64,000 nt of DNA, from IMG/VR virus record IMGVR_UViG_3300030118_003002, positions 32,235 through 96,234 of that record, one strand, 5' to 3'. Source of the stretch: a virus. How positions within the stretch are numbered: the stretch's first letter is position 1; each line of letters begins with the position of its first letter. Position numbers and translations under genes: made by a program. Below the pieces are notes generated by a model. That model saw nothing but the letters and a program-made list of their open reading frames with translations. It did not search any database and was not told where the DNA came from. This document shows, piece after piece, positions 54,594 through 63,731 of this stretch.

Positions 54594-56645
54594 ATGAAAG
54601 CCTTCCCTGCTGATTTTCTTACTCTCTTTCAGATGCTTTCAGACGATACAACGGCAGAAATTTTGTTTAATATTAAAAGCACTAATAGAAAAATTACTAA
54701 TCCTAACTTTGATGAAATGGTAAATCATTTCAAAGAACAGGAAATTGATATAAGTTCTGTTTATGAGTTTATGGAAGAAAAGAATCTTATTACTAATCTT
54801 CTTCGTAATAAAACAAAAGCAGAAAAAATAGAAATAAGACAAAATATTGCTAAGAATTTAGAAAAACTTATTGAAGGTTTAGGTCAGAGAAAATCTAGAG
54901 ATAAGACACAAAGACTTCTAAACGGAATTTTAGCAGATGATTCCCAATCTAGGGCTAATATTGTTGCCTTGAATGTTTTTCTAAAGGATTCGACTGATAA
55001 AAAACTTAAACATATAAAAACAAGATACTTAAATCCTGAAAATAGAGCAAAATTAATAGAAGTTATTGAGAAAAAAGAGTCTAAAAAGAGAAATTTTACT
55101 CCAAAAGACTTCTATAATGAGAAATTAATCAATTTAACTAGAGTTTTAGTTGAAATTCGTGCAGTTTCAGGCGAAGTTGATGAAAATTTGTTGGATGATG
55201 AGGCTAAAGAGTCTAATTGGCAGACTGAAATGAGTGGAAATTTAGTAATTTTGAGAAAAATAGTTAAATTTCAACGAAAAATAACACAAGGCGACATTAA
55301 AAAGTTAATTAAAGATGAATTACCATCATTATTCGCTTTAGCATCAACGGAAGATGTTAAAATGCGTAGTATTTCTCCTGATTTAAGAAGATTATTGTAT
55401 GAAACTGACTCATCTTTCGTAAATATAGGCAGTGCTTCAAGAATAAAAGCATTAGCGACTAAATTACTAGAAAGTTTTGGTAATGTTGAAAGAGAAGAAA
55501 TAGAAAATTGGTTCAAATTGGTGATGGAAGGTGCAAAAACCGGAGATTCTAGAGATACTAATTTTATGAAAGAAATTACTAATTTTAAGATTAATGGTAA
55601 GTCTATGTATCAAAGAATTTTAAGTGGAAAAGAGAATTCTAGCAAACATACTCCTTCTTTTTACATTCGCAAACTGTTAGAAACACCTACGGACAGTAAT
55701 TTGTTTGAAAATGTTATGAAAGAAATGGCGGCTGAAACTATCCTTACTAGAAAAGATTGGTTAGCATGGAAGAAACAGTCTGCCAGCACCAAAGAGGAAA
55801 AGGAAAACATTGAGTTAGACTCCAAAAAGGCACTCACTACGGAAGAAAGAAAAGCCTTTGAAAAAGAATATTTTAATGCTACGACCAATACTGTTCCGGC
55901 AATATTTATTGCTTATATGAAAGACGAAGGTGATTTGGAAATAACAGATGAGGACTATACTATTGTAAATCCTACTCAAGCAGAAGAATCCCAAAAGGCT
56001 ATTGTTATGAAAGAGGAAGCCAGCAAGGAGATACAGAAAGAACTCGGACAAGTATTAGAAGAAGAAGCAGCAGTTAGAGACTACAAAGAATGGTTGAAGG
56101 AAAATGGCTATTCCTATGATACGAATTTTTATGCTAAACAAAAACTAACTGCTCAAACTAGTGATGCTGAATTGCAAAATGAATCACAGTTAGTCAAGAC
56201 AATATTTTCTGTAATAAGTTCTCAAACGGAGACAAAAGGAGAAGAGACAGTTATTATAGAAGACCCGCTAAGAAATTTTTTCATAGACAATTCTCTCAAA
56301 GTTGTATTGGATAAAAAATCTAAGAATATCAAAGATGGGTTAGCCGTCTTTTATCACATAAGTAATTCTATGGCGAGTCCGTTAGTTGCCGAAGCGCAAA
56401 AAATAGACAAGGAAGTTAAGAAAGGTTTAACAGTTAAAAACAAAACCTTGCTCCGAGCAGTTAGGGGCTTTGCGGATAAGATTGAAGTAAACCTTAAATT
56501 ATTCAAGAGTAATTTCGAAAAGGCATTAACTGATAGATTACAAGATATTGGAGAAAATCCTATTAATTATCCTACTATTTATGATTCACCTAATTACACT
56601 AATAAATTAGTTAGTTATGCATTAATGAAAAGGCGAGAACTATGA
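54594..56645 (+). CDS. 683-residue all-helical late protein, unknown
   Basis: MKAFPADFLTLFQMLSDDTTAEIL..., almost entirely charged helix, Lys/Glu-rich, with no catalytic signature. Size and position before the terminase suggest a structural or ejection protein, portal-associated factor or scaffold. ATGA overlap with the next large gene suggests the pair acts together. Confidence 0.65.
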   Translation: MKAFPADFLTLFQMLSDDTTAEILFNIKSTNRKITNPNFDEMVNHFKEQEIDISSVYEFMEEKNLITNLLRNKTKAEKIEIRQNIAKNLEKLIEGLGQRKSRDKTQRLLNGILADDSQSRANIVALNVFLKDSTDKKLKHIKTRYLNPENRAKLIEVIEKKESKKRNFTPKDFYNEKLINLTRVLVEIRAVSGEVDENLLDDEAKESNWQTEMSGNLVILRKIVKFQRKITQGDIKKLIKDELPSLFALASTEDVKMRSISPDLRRLLYETDSSFVNIGSASRIKALATKLLESFGNVEREEIENWFKLVMEGAKTGDSRDTNFMKEITNFKINGKSMYQRILSGKENSSKHTPSFYIRKLLETPTDSNLFENVMKEMAAETILTRKDWLAWKKQSASTKEEKENIELDSKKALTTEERKAFEKEYFNATTNTVPAIFIAYMKDEGDLEITDEDYTIVNPTQAEESQKAIVMKEEASKEIQKELGQVLEEEAAVRDYKEWLKENGYSYDTNFYAKQKLTAQTSDAELQNESQLVKTIFSVISSQTETKGEETVIIEDPLRNFFIDNSLKVVLDKKSKNIKDGLAVFYHISNSMASPLVAEAQKIDKEVKKGLTVKNKTLLRAVRGFADKIEVNLKLFKSNFEKALTDRLQDIGENPINYPTIYDSPNYTNKLVSYALMKRREL

Positions 56646-59293
56646 CAGAAAAAATGAATAAATATTTGAAACCTAAAGTTGTTTCGACTATCCTAAATGC
56701 TTCCGAAAAAGAGTTTAGAAGCGTTGTTCGTGGCGGAGGAAAAACTGCTAAAAAACAGGCGGTTGCTAAAATAGACGATTTCATTAGAGATAAAGTTAGA
56801 GAATACAGAAAGGCTATTAGTTCTGCTTATTTAGAACAAAACAATCAAAAATTATCAATGGGAGAAAGACGAAACCTTCTCTCAGAAATTGGAGAAGAAG
56901 TAAAGGCTCATTTAATGACATTAGAAACAAAAAAGGTTGAAAGAGATGTTACACAAGAAAGCGGTCTTAAAGAACATTTAATGGACAGTATTACTGATGT
57001 TCTGTATGATGTAAAACATATTAGATATGACAATAGGAAATTAAGAACAGAAGATATTTTATCAACTGATTTTTCTTCTGACCTTATTACTTTAACAGAA
57101 GGAAAAAAAGTAAATGCTGATGAAATAGAATCTGAAATCAGATTAAATGTTTTAATTGAGGGTATGCCTGTTCCTAAGAATATTAAAAATAATCTTATGT
57201 CTATGACTGCCAGAATTAAAGAACTATCTAAAAGAACTACTGCTCGTTTCAAAATACACAGACATGAAATTCATCTAAAGAAGATTTTTGGCAGCGATAC
57301 GCAGCGAGCGAGAGATGCTAAACAAAGAAGGGCAACATATCGGTTTTGGAAAGGTGTAGCAAAAGAACAGGATAGCATGATTAAAAATTTAGAAGTGCTG
57401 GTGCAGAAACTAGATAAGGCAAACCCCGATAAAGATAAGGCCGATAAAGATGTAGCAGAATTTATTAGATTTATGAAAGGCGACCCCCAATTAGAATATG
57501 TATTTCCTTTTGAAAGCAAATCTTTAGGGTTTGCTGATTTGAATGCTAGGTCATACAAGTTCCTACTTAAATTTTTGAAGTTGTTCAATTACGATGTTAA
57601 TTTTAGAGGAAAGGGTATTGAACAAGAAGAAGTTGATGAGGAATCACCCGTAAAAGATAGTGTTGACGCTCTTGAAGATGCTTATGCTCAAGCCGTTACA
57701 GGTGAAGAAGAAGAAACTGATGAAGGGACAACAACTGATGCGGCAGTAAGCGAAAGGCAATCACAAGCCTCTCGATTAACAATACAAGACAAAACATTGA
57801 GAGATATTTTTGATGATGCCGATGTTAAGGAACTTATAGAGGATGCAGAAAAGATGGACTACGACCCTCTAGGTATTCTAGTGATTAAAGATGACTTAGA
57901 CGGATTAATGCCTCTATTTGGAGAAATAGAAGAAATTGAGGACTACCTAAAAGAAAAGTTGACCTTCTTAGACATTGATGAGGATGATGAAGAATCGCTT
58001 TTCAAGACATTTATGGAAGATTTAGAAAGAATAGACAGTTTAGCAGACTCTCAGAAAAAATTCCATCTTCCTATTTTTGCCGCAAATAACGCAGCATTAA
58101 GGACAATATATCCAGAATTAAAATCAAAGGCAGGTAAAATGTCAACTGATATTGACAGATTTTTAGAATTATTTGCTAATCTATTGCAGAAAGAAAAGGG
58201 AACTTTACCTGCTACTTTAAGATTAGATATGACAGGTGCGGGAACAGGTGGAGCGCAAAGTTTTATGCAAGGAGATAAAGAAATTGATATGGCTAAAATA
58301 AGATATTTCAAATATGCCACAACAATTCCATCTAGAAGGGGTTCTCCTAGAAAATCTTTCACAGAAGCAAAGAGTAAAAATAGTGCAATAGAAACTCAAA
58401 TTAATAAAGTAGTAAAGGACATGGCGGAGGTTTTTATTGCTCCTCAACAAAGTCACCTAGATGCGGGAATATCGTTACCGTTCAAAAATAATTATGCCAT
58501 GAGATATATTGCAGCAAATAAAAAACTAGATTCTAAGTTTGCCATATATTCTGCTATCAATAAAAAATTCATGGAAACAGGAGAGGCATTTATTGATGAG
58601 GAAGATGTTAGTAGTTTAACAACATTCCCTAGATTGTTAAGGACAGGAGATGCAATAAAGTCTTTTGAAAAGATAAAATCTGCTGGCGTTAAATTTGCTA
58701 GAGCATTATATGATGTTGCCGAGAGTTTAGACCGTAAAGAAAAGACTTTGAATAACAAAATAAAAGAAAGCATACAAAAAGATGTTGCTGCTATATTAGG
58801 TTCTATTCGAAGTATTACAGGAAGAAGAGAAGAATTCTTTATGAATGATGAATGGGGTAATAATATCGGTATTATGGAATCTTACAGAAATTCTAAAAAA
58901 GATAGTTTTGAAGACATTACCGTTCTTAAAACTATTGTTGATTTATTAGAGAGTAAACATGGAGAAACAGCAATTCCTGATGAAAACCAAAGAAAGAAAC
59001 TTTTAGAAAACTTAAAAGAAATTAAGAAGAGTGAAATTCAAAGAAAGATTTTGAGTGTCCATGATGCTATAAGACTAATTAAAAATCAACCTGTATTTTA
59101 TTCTAGAAAAAGAATTGACAATATAGAACATATGGAAGAAATGATTAACAAAATGGAAAGGGAATATCATTTAGATATTAGCGCAAGTGAAATGTCTAGC
59201 ATAGTTAATGATATAGATTCTTTTGACTCAATCAGTAAATCCTATGGAATAAGCACTGAACATATTTATGTCATTAAAGCAAACTTTAGGTGA
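56642..59293 (+). CDS. 883-residue all-helical late protein, unknown
   Basis: MTEKMNKYLKPKVVSTILNASEKEF... A long helical N-terminus, an acidic linker around residues 335-375 ('TGEEEETDEGTTTDAAVSER'), then a second helical part ('MTGAGTGGAQSFMQGDKEIDM'). No known motif. It resembles its neighbour in composition. Internal virion or portal function is possible, but neither was shown. Confidence 0.65.
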   Translation: MTEKMNKYLKPKVVSTILNASEKEFRSVVRGGGKTAKKQAVAKIDDFIRDKVREYRKAISSAYLEQNNQKLSMGERRNLLSEIGEEVKAHLMTLETKKVERDVTQESGLKEHLMDSITDVLYDVKHIRYDNRKLRTEDILSTDFSSDLITLTEGKKVNADEIESEIRLNVLIEGMPVPKNIKNNLMSMTARIKELSKRTTARFKIHRHEIHLKKIFGSDTQRARDAKQRRATYRFWKGVAKEQDSMIKNLEVLVQKLDKANPDKDKADKDVAEFIRFMKGDPQLEYVFPFESKSLGFADLNARSYKFLLKFLKLFNYDVNFRGKGIEQEEVDEESPVKDSVDALEDAYAQAVTGEEEETDEGTTTDAAVSERQSQASRLTIQDKTLRDIFDDADVKELIEDAEKMDYDPLGILVIKDDLDGLMPLFGEIEEIEDYLKEKLTFLDIDEDDEESLFKTFMEDLERIDSLADSQKKFHLPIFAANNAALRTIYPELKSKAGKMSTDIDRFLELFANLLQKEKGTLPATLRLDMTGAGTGGAQSFMQGDKEIDMAKIRYFKYATTIPSRRGSPRKSFTEAKSKNSAIETQINKVVKDMAEVFIAPQQSHLDAGISLPFKNNYAMRYIAANKKLDSKFAIYSAINKKFMETGEAFIDEEDVSSLTTFPRLLRTGDAIKSFEKIKSAGVKFARALYDVAESLDRKEKTLNNKIKESIQKDVAAILGSIRSITGRREEFFMNDEWGNNIGIMESYRNSKKDSFEDITVLKTIVDLLESKHGETAIPDENQRKKLLENLKEIKKSEIQRKILSVHDAIRLIKNQPVFYSRKRIDNIEHMEEMINKMEREYHLDISASEMSSIVNDIDSFDSISKSYGISTEHIYVIKANFR

Positions 59294-59298
59294 TTTAT

Positions 59299-59820
59299 TT
59301 GACTAAACGCTTTGAATACACTATTAGCGATAGAAGTTTTAGTGAAAGCGAGACAAAGAAAATATTTGCTGATGCTGGAATTGATTGGCCTACAAGAGCA
59401 GAAAGATATGAACAACTAAAAGGAACTATATTTCAAGAAGTGGATGGTGAATGGTGGATTTCATATTTAGATGGAAAACCCGTTGGTTCATATGGAATTG
59501 CTAAGTTTGAAGGAGTTTATTTATCTTTAGGTGCAAGAAGTTATTCTGCTGGTGCAGGTGAATTTGCATCAAGATATGTTGTGAATAAACATGGTGATAA
59601 ACCAATTTTAGCGAATGGTGCAACTCAAGATGGAGTAAAACTATTGAATAAATTAAAATTTAAACCGATAGAAGTGAAGAATGGATTAATTCAAGGTAAT
59701 GAAGATGTGCCAACAGAAGTAAAATCTGCTTTAGAAGCCGCTAAAGATAGAGGCGGAACAATAGTCAGAAAAATATATTTGAAAAATTCAGACACATGGT
59801 TTGTTTTATTGAGGAATTAA
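59299..59820 (+). CDS. GNAT-like acetyltransferase-fold protein
   Basis: 173 residues. 'GEWWISYLDGKPVGSYGIAKFEGVYLSLGA' (strands 2-4), 'EFASRYVVNKHGDKPILANGATQDGVKLLNKLKFKPIE' and a closing strand fit a GNAT-like fold; the acyl-CoA loop is atypical. Starts TTG after AGGTGA; a GTG at 59290 is possible. Sits just upstream of terL, where such proteins occur in some marine viruses. Confidence 0.5.
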   Translation: MTKRFEYTISDRSFSESETKKIFADAGIDWPTRAERYEQLKGTIFQEVDGEWWISYLDGKPVGSYGIAKFEGVYLSLGARSYSAGAGEFASRYVVNKHGDKPILANGATQDGVKLLNKLKFKPIEVKNGLIQGNEDVPTEVKSALEAAKDRGGTIVRKIYLKNSDTWFVLLRN

Positions 59821-59821
59821 T

Positions 59822-61252
59822 ATGGAAGTTGAACCGTTTAATTTTGAACATCAGATGGATATGGAGTTATCCAAAAACTCTTTTCCATACTTCTTTCAGA
59901 ATGTATTAGGTTTTGACTTTCCTTCTTATATCAGTGAATGGCATGACCTAATGAATGAAACTCAAAGAACAGTTATTATTTGTAGTCGTGACCACGGAAA
60001 ATCTGTATTTATGCACAGTTGGGTTGTTTGGAAATTAATTTTCGAAGAGCCACCATATCAAATGCTTTACATTTCATCTAACCAAAAACAGACATTGGTT
60101 CACATGAGAGATATTGACAAGATGTTTAACCATCCCATGTTAAAGAAATACAAACCTGCTAGGGGATGGGCTATTGGAAACATTACACTAACTAATGGTA
60201 ATCAAATCTTAGAGCGTTCAGTAGGTTCACAGATTCGTGGATTGCACCCTCAAGAAATAGTAATTGACGACCCTTTGAAAGAGTTTAGTATGACAGGTAT
60301 TCAGAAGGTTACAGATTGGTTTTATGGTGATATGATTCCGACACTTCACCACACCGCTTCTCTAAGAGTAATTGGAACTCCATTTAGTTATACAGATATT
60401 TACCAACAGTTATCAGAAAACGATGCTTATACTGTTAGAACATACCCATGTCTTAATTCTTTGAATGAACCGTTATGGCCGGAGAGATGGAATTATGATG
60501 CACTAATGGCGAGAAAGGCGGAAGTAGGTTCGCTTATGTTCACAAGAGAATATATGTGTGTGCCTATTTCAACAGGAACTTCTCTATTCAATCCGGATTA
60601 TTTAGAGAAAGCCAAGAACAAAGATTATGTTTTGAAGCCTCAAAGACGAGAGGGATTCAAGTATTATGTTGGAGTTGACCCTGCTATTTCAACAGATGGC
60701 GACTACAATGTAATTACTGTATTAGAAGTTGATGAACATGACAATAAGACAATAGTATTTGTTGACCGTTCAAAGAATGTTGAGTTTAGAGAGAACATAG
60801 AAAAGGTTCGTCTAATAGGAAAAATGTTCCATCCCGAAGTAGTCCTTTTTGAAACAAACACCTTTGCTAAATCATTTACACAGGAGTTAAGGAATGTGTC
60901 TGATTTGAATGTGCATGATTTCAATACCACTAGAAAACGAAAGGAGGAAATTATTCTTAGCCTTCAAATGAATTTTGAAAATGAGAAGATTAGACTACCT
61001 TATGGTAATGAAGAAAGTCGGAGAGTTACTATGACACTGATAGAAGAATTGTCAATGTTTGCTATTACTGATAAAGGAAAGTTTGAGGGTATTGGAGCGC
61101 ATGACGATATGGTGATGAGCCTAGCATTAGCAAATGCCGCAACACATACTATGAGTGAAACATTCATACTATTGGATGACTTGGGCTTATTTGAGCCGGT
61201 TAAAACTAACAAGTATGCGAAGACTAACGGCTTTTTGGGAATGAACTTTTGA
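59822..61252 (+). CDS. terL: Terminase large subunit
   Basis: 476 residues. The ATPase domain has 'RTVIICSRDHGKSVFMHSW' (Walker A variant), 'RGLHPQEIVIDDPLKEF' (Walker B) and 'ASLRVIGTPFSYTDIY' (coupling motif). The nuclease domain has 'YYVGVDPAISTDGDYNVI', 'PEVVLFETNTFAKSF' and 'GAHDDMVMSLALA' with the catalytic Asp residues. It packages DNA into procapsids. Confidence 0.92.
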   Translation: MEVEPFNFEHQMDMELSKNSFPYFFQNVLGFDFPSYISEWHDLMNETQRTVIICSRDHGKSVFMHSWVVWKLIFEEPPYQMLYISSNQKQTLVHMRDIDKMFNHPMLKKYKPARGWAIGNITLTNGNQILERSVGSQIRGLHPQEIVIDDPLKEFSMTGIQKVTDWFYGDMIPTLHHTASLRVIGTPFSYTDIYQQLSENDAYTVRTYPCLNSLNEPLWPERWNYDALMARKAEVGSLMFTREYMCVPISTGTSLFNPDYLEKAKNKDYVLKPQRREGFKYYVGVDPAISTDGDYNVITVLEVDEHDNKTIVFVDRSKNVEFRENIEKVRLIGKMFHPEVVLFETNTFAKSFTQELRNVSDLNVHDFNTTRKRKEEIILSLQMNFENEKIRLPYGNEESRRVTMTLIEELSMFAITDKGKFEGIGAHDDMVMSLALANAATHTMSETFILLDDLGLFEPVKTNKYAKTNGFLGMNF

Positions 61253-61261
61253 GGTGGTTAT

Positions 61262-62911
61262 ATGACTGAACCAGAACAAAAAGAAGAAGCGGCAGAGGAA
61301 CTTAAAGAATCTGCTAAACTCCAAAGAGAATCTAAGAAAAAATTAGAACAAGTTCAAGCCGATTTAGGAACTAAATTAGCAGGTGTTTCTGATTATGTCA
61401 TGTCAGATTATGAAGCGGTGACTACTCTTTCAAAGAATCTGAATATAAACGCCACTGATGCTAGAAAAAGGTTATCCACCTTCCCGTCTGAATATGTTGT
61501 TGATGGACAAAACATTCCAGATTTAGTTAGAAAGATGCGTAAAGCAAGAAGGAAATTAAAAGGTGATTCTAGAATTAGAATGTCTGAAGCGATTGATACC
61601 GTTATTGATGGTTATGCAGACCACATCAATAAATGCATTGATTCTATTTATTGGATTAAACCTTACAAAGTTCCGCTATTAAAGATGAGATTCAACGAAA
61701 AAGATTTATCTAAATTAAATAAAATTTCAGAAGTTAAAGAGAGAAGAGTTGTTGTTGACTCTCTTTGTAAATTATGGGAAATTGATTTGAAAAAGGAAGG
61801 AATGGCTTTTAGTTCTGAATACGCTAAATTAGAGAAAGAATCTAGATTAGCAAAGAAACAGTTTAGAGAAGAATTAAAAAAGGTTAGTGACCAATCTTTA
61901 GTTAAATCAAAGAAAGAAAGAACATTAGACTTTATTATGAAAGCAATATGTGAAAATCCGGGAATTGGTCTATTAAGCATACATGATAAAATGCCAAATC
62001 AATTACACAAAATGAATTCATCAAACACTATTTCTAAGATGATTAAAAAATTAGAAGTGGGTCATTATGATGGGTCATATTACAAATTACCTAATGAATT
62101 AAAGAAAAATGTATGGGCTTATACTGCCGCATTTATTGATTCAGACGGCTACATTACTATGGATAGAAACCATAATCCAAGAGTAGGTTTAGTGGCAACA
62201 GGAGAAAGAGGTAAAGTGTTTATGAATGAAATGCACAAGTCTATTGGTTTTGGTAAGTTACACTTAGACCAAAAATCCCCACAAGATACAAGACCTGTAA
62301 ATCGCCTTAACTTTTATTCGCAAGATGATGTGTATAATCTATTGACAAAGTGCTTGCCACACTTTAGAATGAAGAAGGGTAATGCTGAATTGTTGCTAGA
62401 ATTAATACGCATGAAGAAGTCATACAAGAAGGCTGATTGGTATAAGGGCAGGTGTGAAGAAATATTCAAACTGATGAAGTGGGAGAACCACAAAGACCAT
62501 GTTGGGTTTGACTTTTCCAAAGAGGGAATATATGTTGATGATATTTCTAAATTACAAGGCAATTGTAAAATGAGCCTTATGGATGAGTTAGAAGGCATCG
62601 GAGGAATTATTGCTAAACAACAAGTAAAGACATTTGTAATTACAGAAGTTGATTGGGATGATGCAGAATATATCGAAGGTGAATCTGTTAGATTAGATGA
62701 AAGCGATTTACCAACATACATGGCCGTTCCTATTGCTGATTTGGGCTTTCCCGATGATTGGGCTATGACACAAGAATACATAGATGATGCAATAAATAAC
62801 TTTTTAGAAGATGAAACAGGCTACACTGCTAAAGGATTTATGTGGCACTATGTTGATGAGAATGGTAAAGTAATGCAACCGGAAGATTTTCCGGAATATG
62901 AGGAGGAATAA
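61262..62911 (+). CDS. Large protein with an intact LAGLIDADG domain
   Basis: 549 residues. The N-terminal 200 are coiled coil and helical; residues 215-275 resemble a winged HTH ('NPGIGLLSIHDKMPNQLHKM'). At about 285-298 is 'YTAAFIDSDGYITMD', a LAGLIDADG helix with its catalytic Asp, followed by 'PRVGLVATGERGKVFMNEM', 'PVNRLNFYSQDDVYNLL' and 'KGNAELLLELIRMKKSY'. The C-terminal 150 residues are acidic. It follows terL. It could be a homing-type nuclease, a packaging-site or cos-cutting partner, or a domesticated DNA-binding protein. Confidence 0.65.
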   Translation: MTEPEQKEEAAEELKESAKLQRESKKKLEQVQADLGTKLAGVSDYVMSDYEAVTTLSKNLNINATDARKRLSTFPSEYVVDGQNIPDLVRKMRKARRKLKGDSRIRMSEAIDTVIDGYADHINKCIDSIYWIKPYKVPLLKMRFNEKDLSKLNKISEVKERRVVVDSLCKLWEIDLKKEGMAFSSEYAKLEKESRLAKKQFREELKKVSDQSLVKSKKERTLDFIMKAICENPGIGLLSIHDKMPNQLHKMNSSNTISKMIKKLEVGHYDGSYYKLPNELKKNVWAYTAAFIDSDGYITMDRNHNPRVGLVATGERGKVFMNEMHKSIGFGKLHLDQKSPQDTRPVNRLNFYSQDDVYNLLTKCLPHFRMKKGNAELLLELIRMKKSYKKADWYKGRCEEIFKLMKWENHKDHVGFDFSKEGIYVDDISKLQGNCKMSLMDELEGIGGIIAKQQVKTFVITEVDWDDAEYIEGESVRLDESDLPTYMAVPIADLGFPDDWAMTQEYIDDAINNFLEDETGYTAKGFMWHYVDENGKVMQPEDFPEYEEE

Positions 62912-62913
62912 TT

Positions 62914-63120
62914 ATGACATGGGAAGAAGTATTGAAAAAGAAAAAGAAAAAATCAACTGTTAATCAAGCAGGTAATTATACTAAACCTAAAATGAGAAAG
63001 AGAATATTCAACAGAATTAAAGCGGGAACAAAAGGCGGTGCTGCGGGTCAATGGTCTGCAAGAAAAGCACAAATGTTGGCTCAAGCATACAAAAAGGCTG
63101 GTGGTGGCTATCGGGATTAA
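62914..63120 (+). CDS. Tagged small basic protein (MTWEEVLK)
   Basis: 68 residues. After the tag and a Lys run, 'GTKGGAAGQWSARKAQMLAQAYKKAGGGY' matches a small basic protein family common in marine phages (I recall DUF5872-like). Here that domain is fused to the tag. GGAGGAAT upstream. Confidence 0.65.
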   Translation: MTWEEVLKKKKKKSTVNQAGNYTKPKMRKRIFNRIKAGTKGGAAGQWSARKAQMLAQAYKKAGGGYRD

Positions 63121-63385
63121 TTGGCGTGATGTTCTCAAAGCCAAATCAAAAAGGCAACAGGACTTAACCACTTGGACTCAAGAAGAATGGGGAAGTCAAG
63201 AACAACACCGAGCGAAAGCAAAAGGGAAAAAAGCACCATCTAAAACTAAAGGTAGGTATATGCCGAAAGCAACTTATCAAAGAACAGATAAAAAGACATT
63301 AGATTATCAAGATTCCAAGAAAAGAAAGGGGCGAAAAAAGGGTAGGCAACACATACCAACAGGAAAGAAGTTTAGTCAGAAGTGA
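63116..63385 (+). CDS. Tagged basic protein with probable ATT start
   Basis: 89 residues if translation starts at ATT 63116: (M)NWRDVLKAKSKRQQD, a good tag. No ATG/GTG/TTG gives an N-terminal tag. GGTGGTGG lies about 10 bases upstream. The body ('TTWTQEEWGSQEQHR', 'GRYMPKATYQRT') resembles small phage basic proteins seen with the preceding family. A longer product starting at 63038 would overlap the previous gene by 83 bases. Confidence 0.55.
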   Translation: MNWRDVLKAKSKRQQDLTTWTQEEWGSQEQHRAKAKGKKAPSKTKGRYMPKATYQRTDKKTLDYQDSKKRKGRKKGRQHIPTGKKFSQK

Positions 63386-63389
63386 TAAT

Positions 63390-63731
63390 ATGAAATGGCA
63401 AACTCTTCTAAAAAAAGACCCCAAGAAAGGAACGGGTAAAAAACCAAAAGGTTCTGATAGAAGATTATACACTGACGAAAACCCAAAAGACACTGTTCCC
63501 GTTAAGTTTAAGACCGCAGATGATGTGAAAGAAACATTCAGTAGTTCGGCATTCAAGAACAGGTCACATAAAAGACAGTCACAAATAATTAATTTAGTTG
63601 AACAAAGAGCAAGAGTAGCGGCTAAAAGAGCAAAAAATCCAGAAACAAAAAAGAGATTAAATGCTGCACACAAAGTCGCTTTAGCAAGAAAAGAATCTAG
63701 TAAAGAAAAAACAAAGAGGATGAGAGAATGA
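63390..63731 (+). CDS. Tagged basic protein (MKWQTLLK)
   Basis: 113 residues; tag, Lys-rich linker, 'SDRRLYTDENPKDTVPVKF', then a basic helix ('RARVAAKRAKNPETKKRL'). The basic nature suggests binding to packaged DNA. Confidence 0.62.
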   Translation: MKWQTLLKKDPKKGTGKKPKGSDRRLYTDENPKDTVPVKFKTADDVKETFSSSAFKNRSHKRQSQIINLVEQRARVAAKRAKNPETKKRLNAAHKVALARKESSKEKTKRMRE

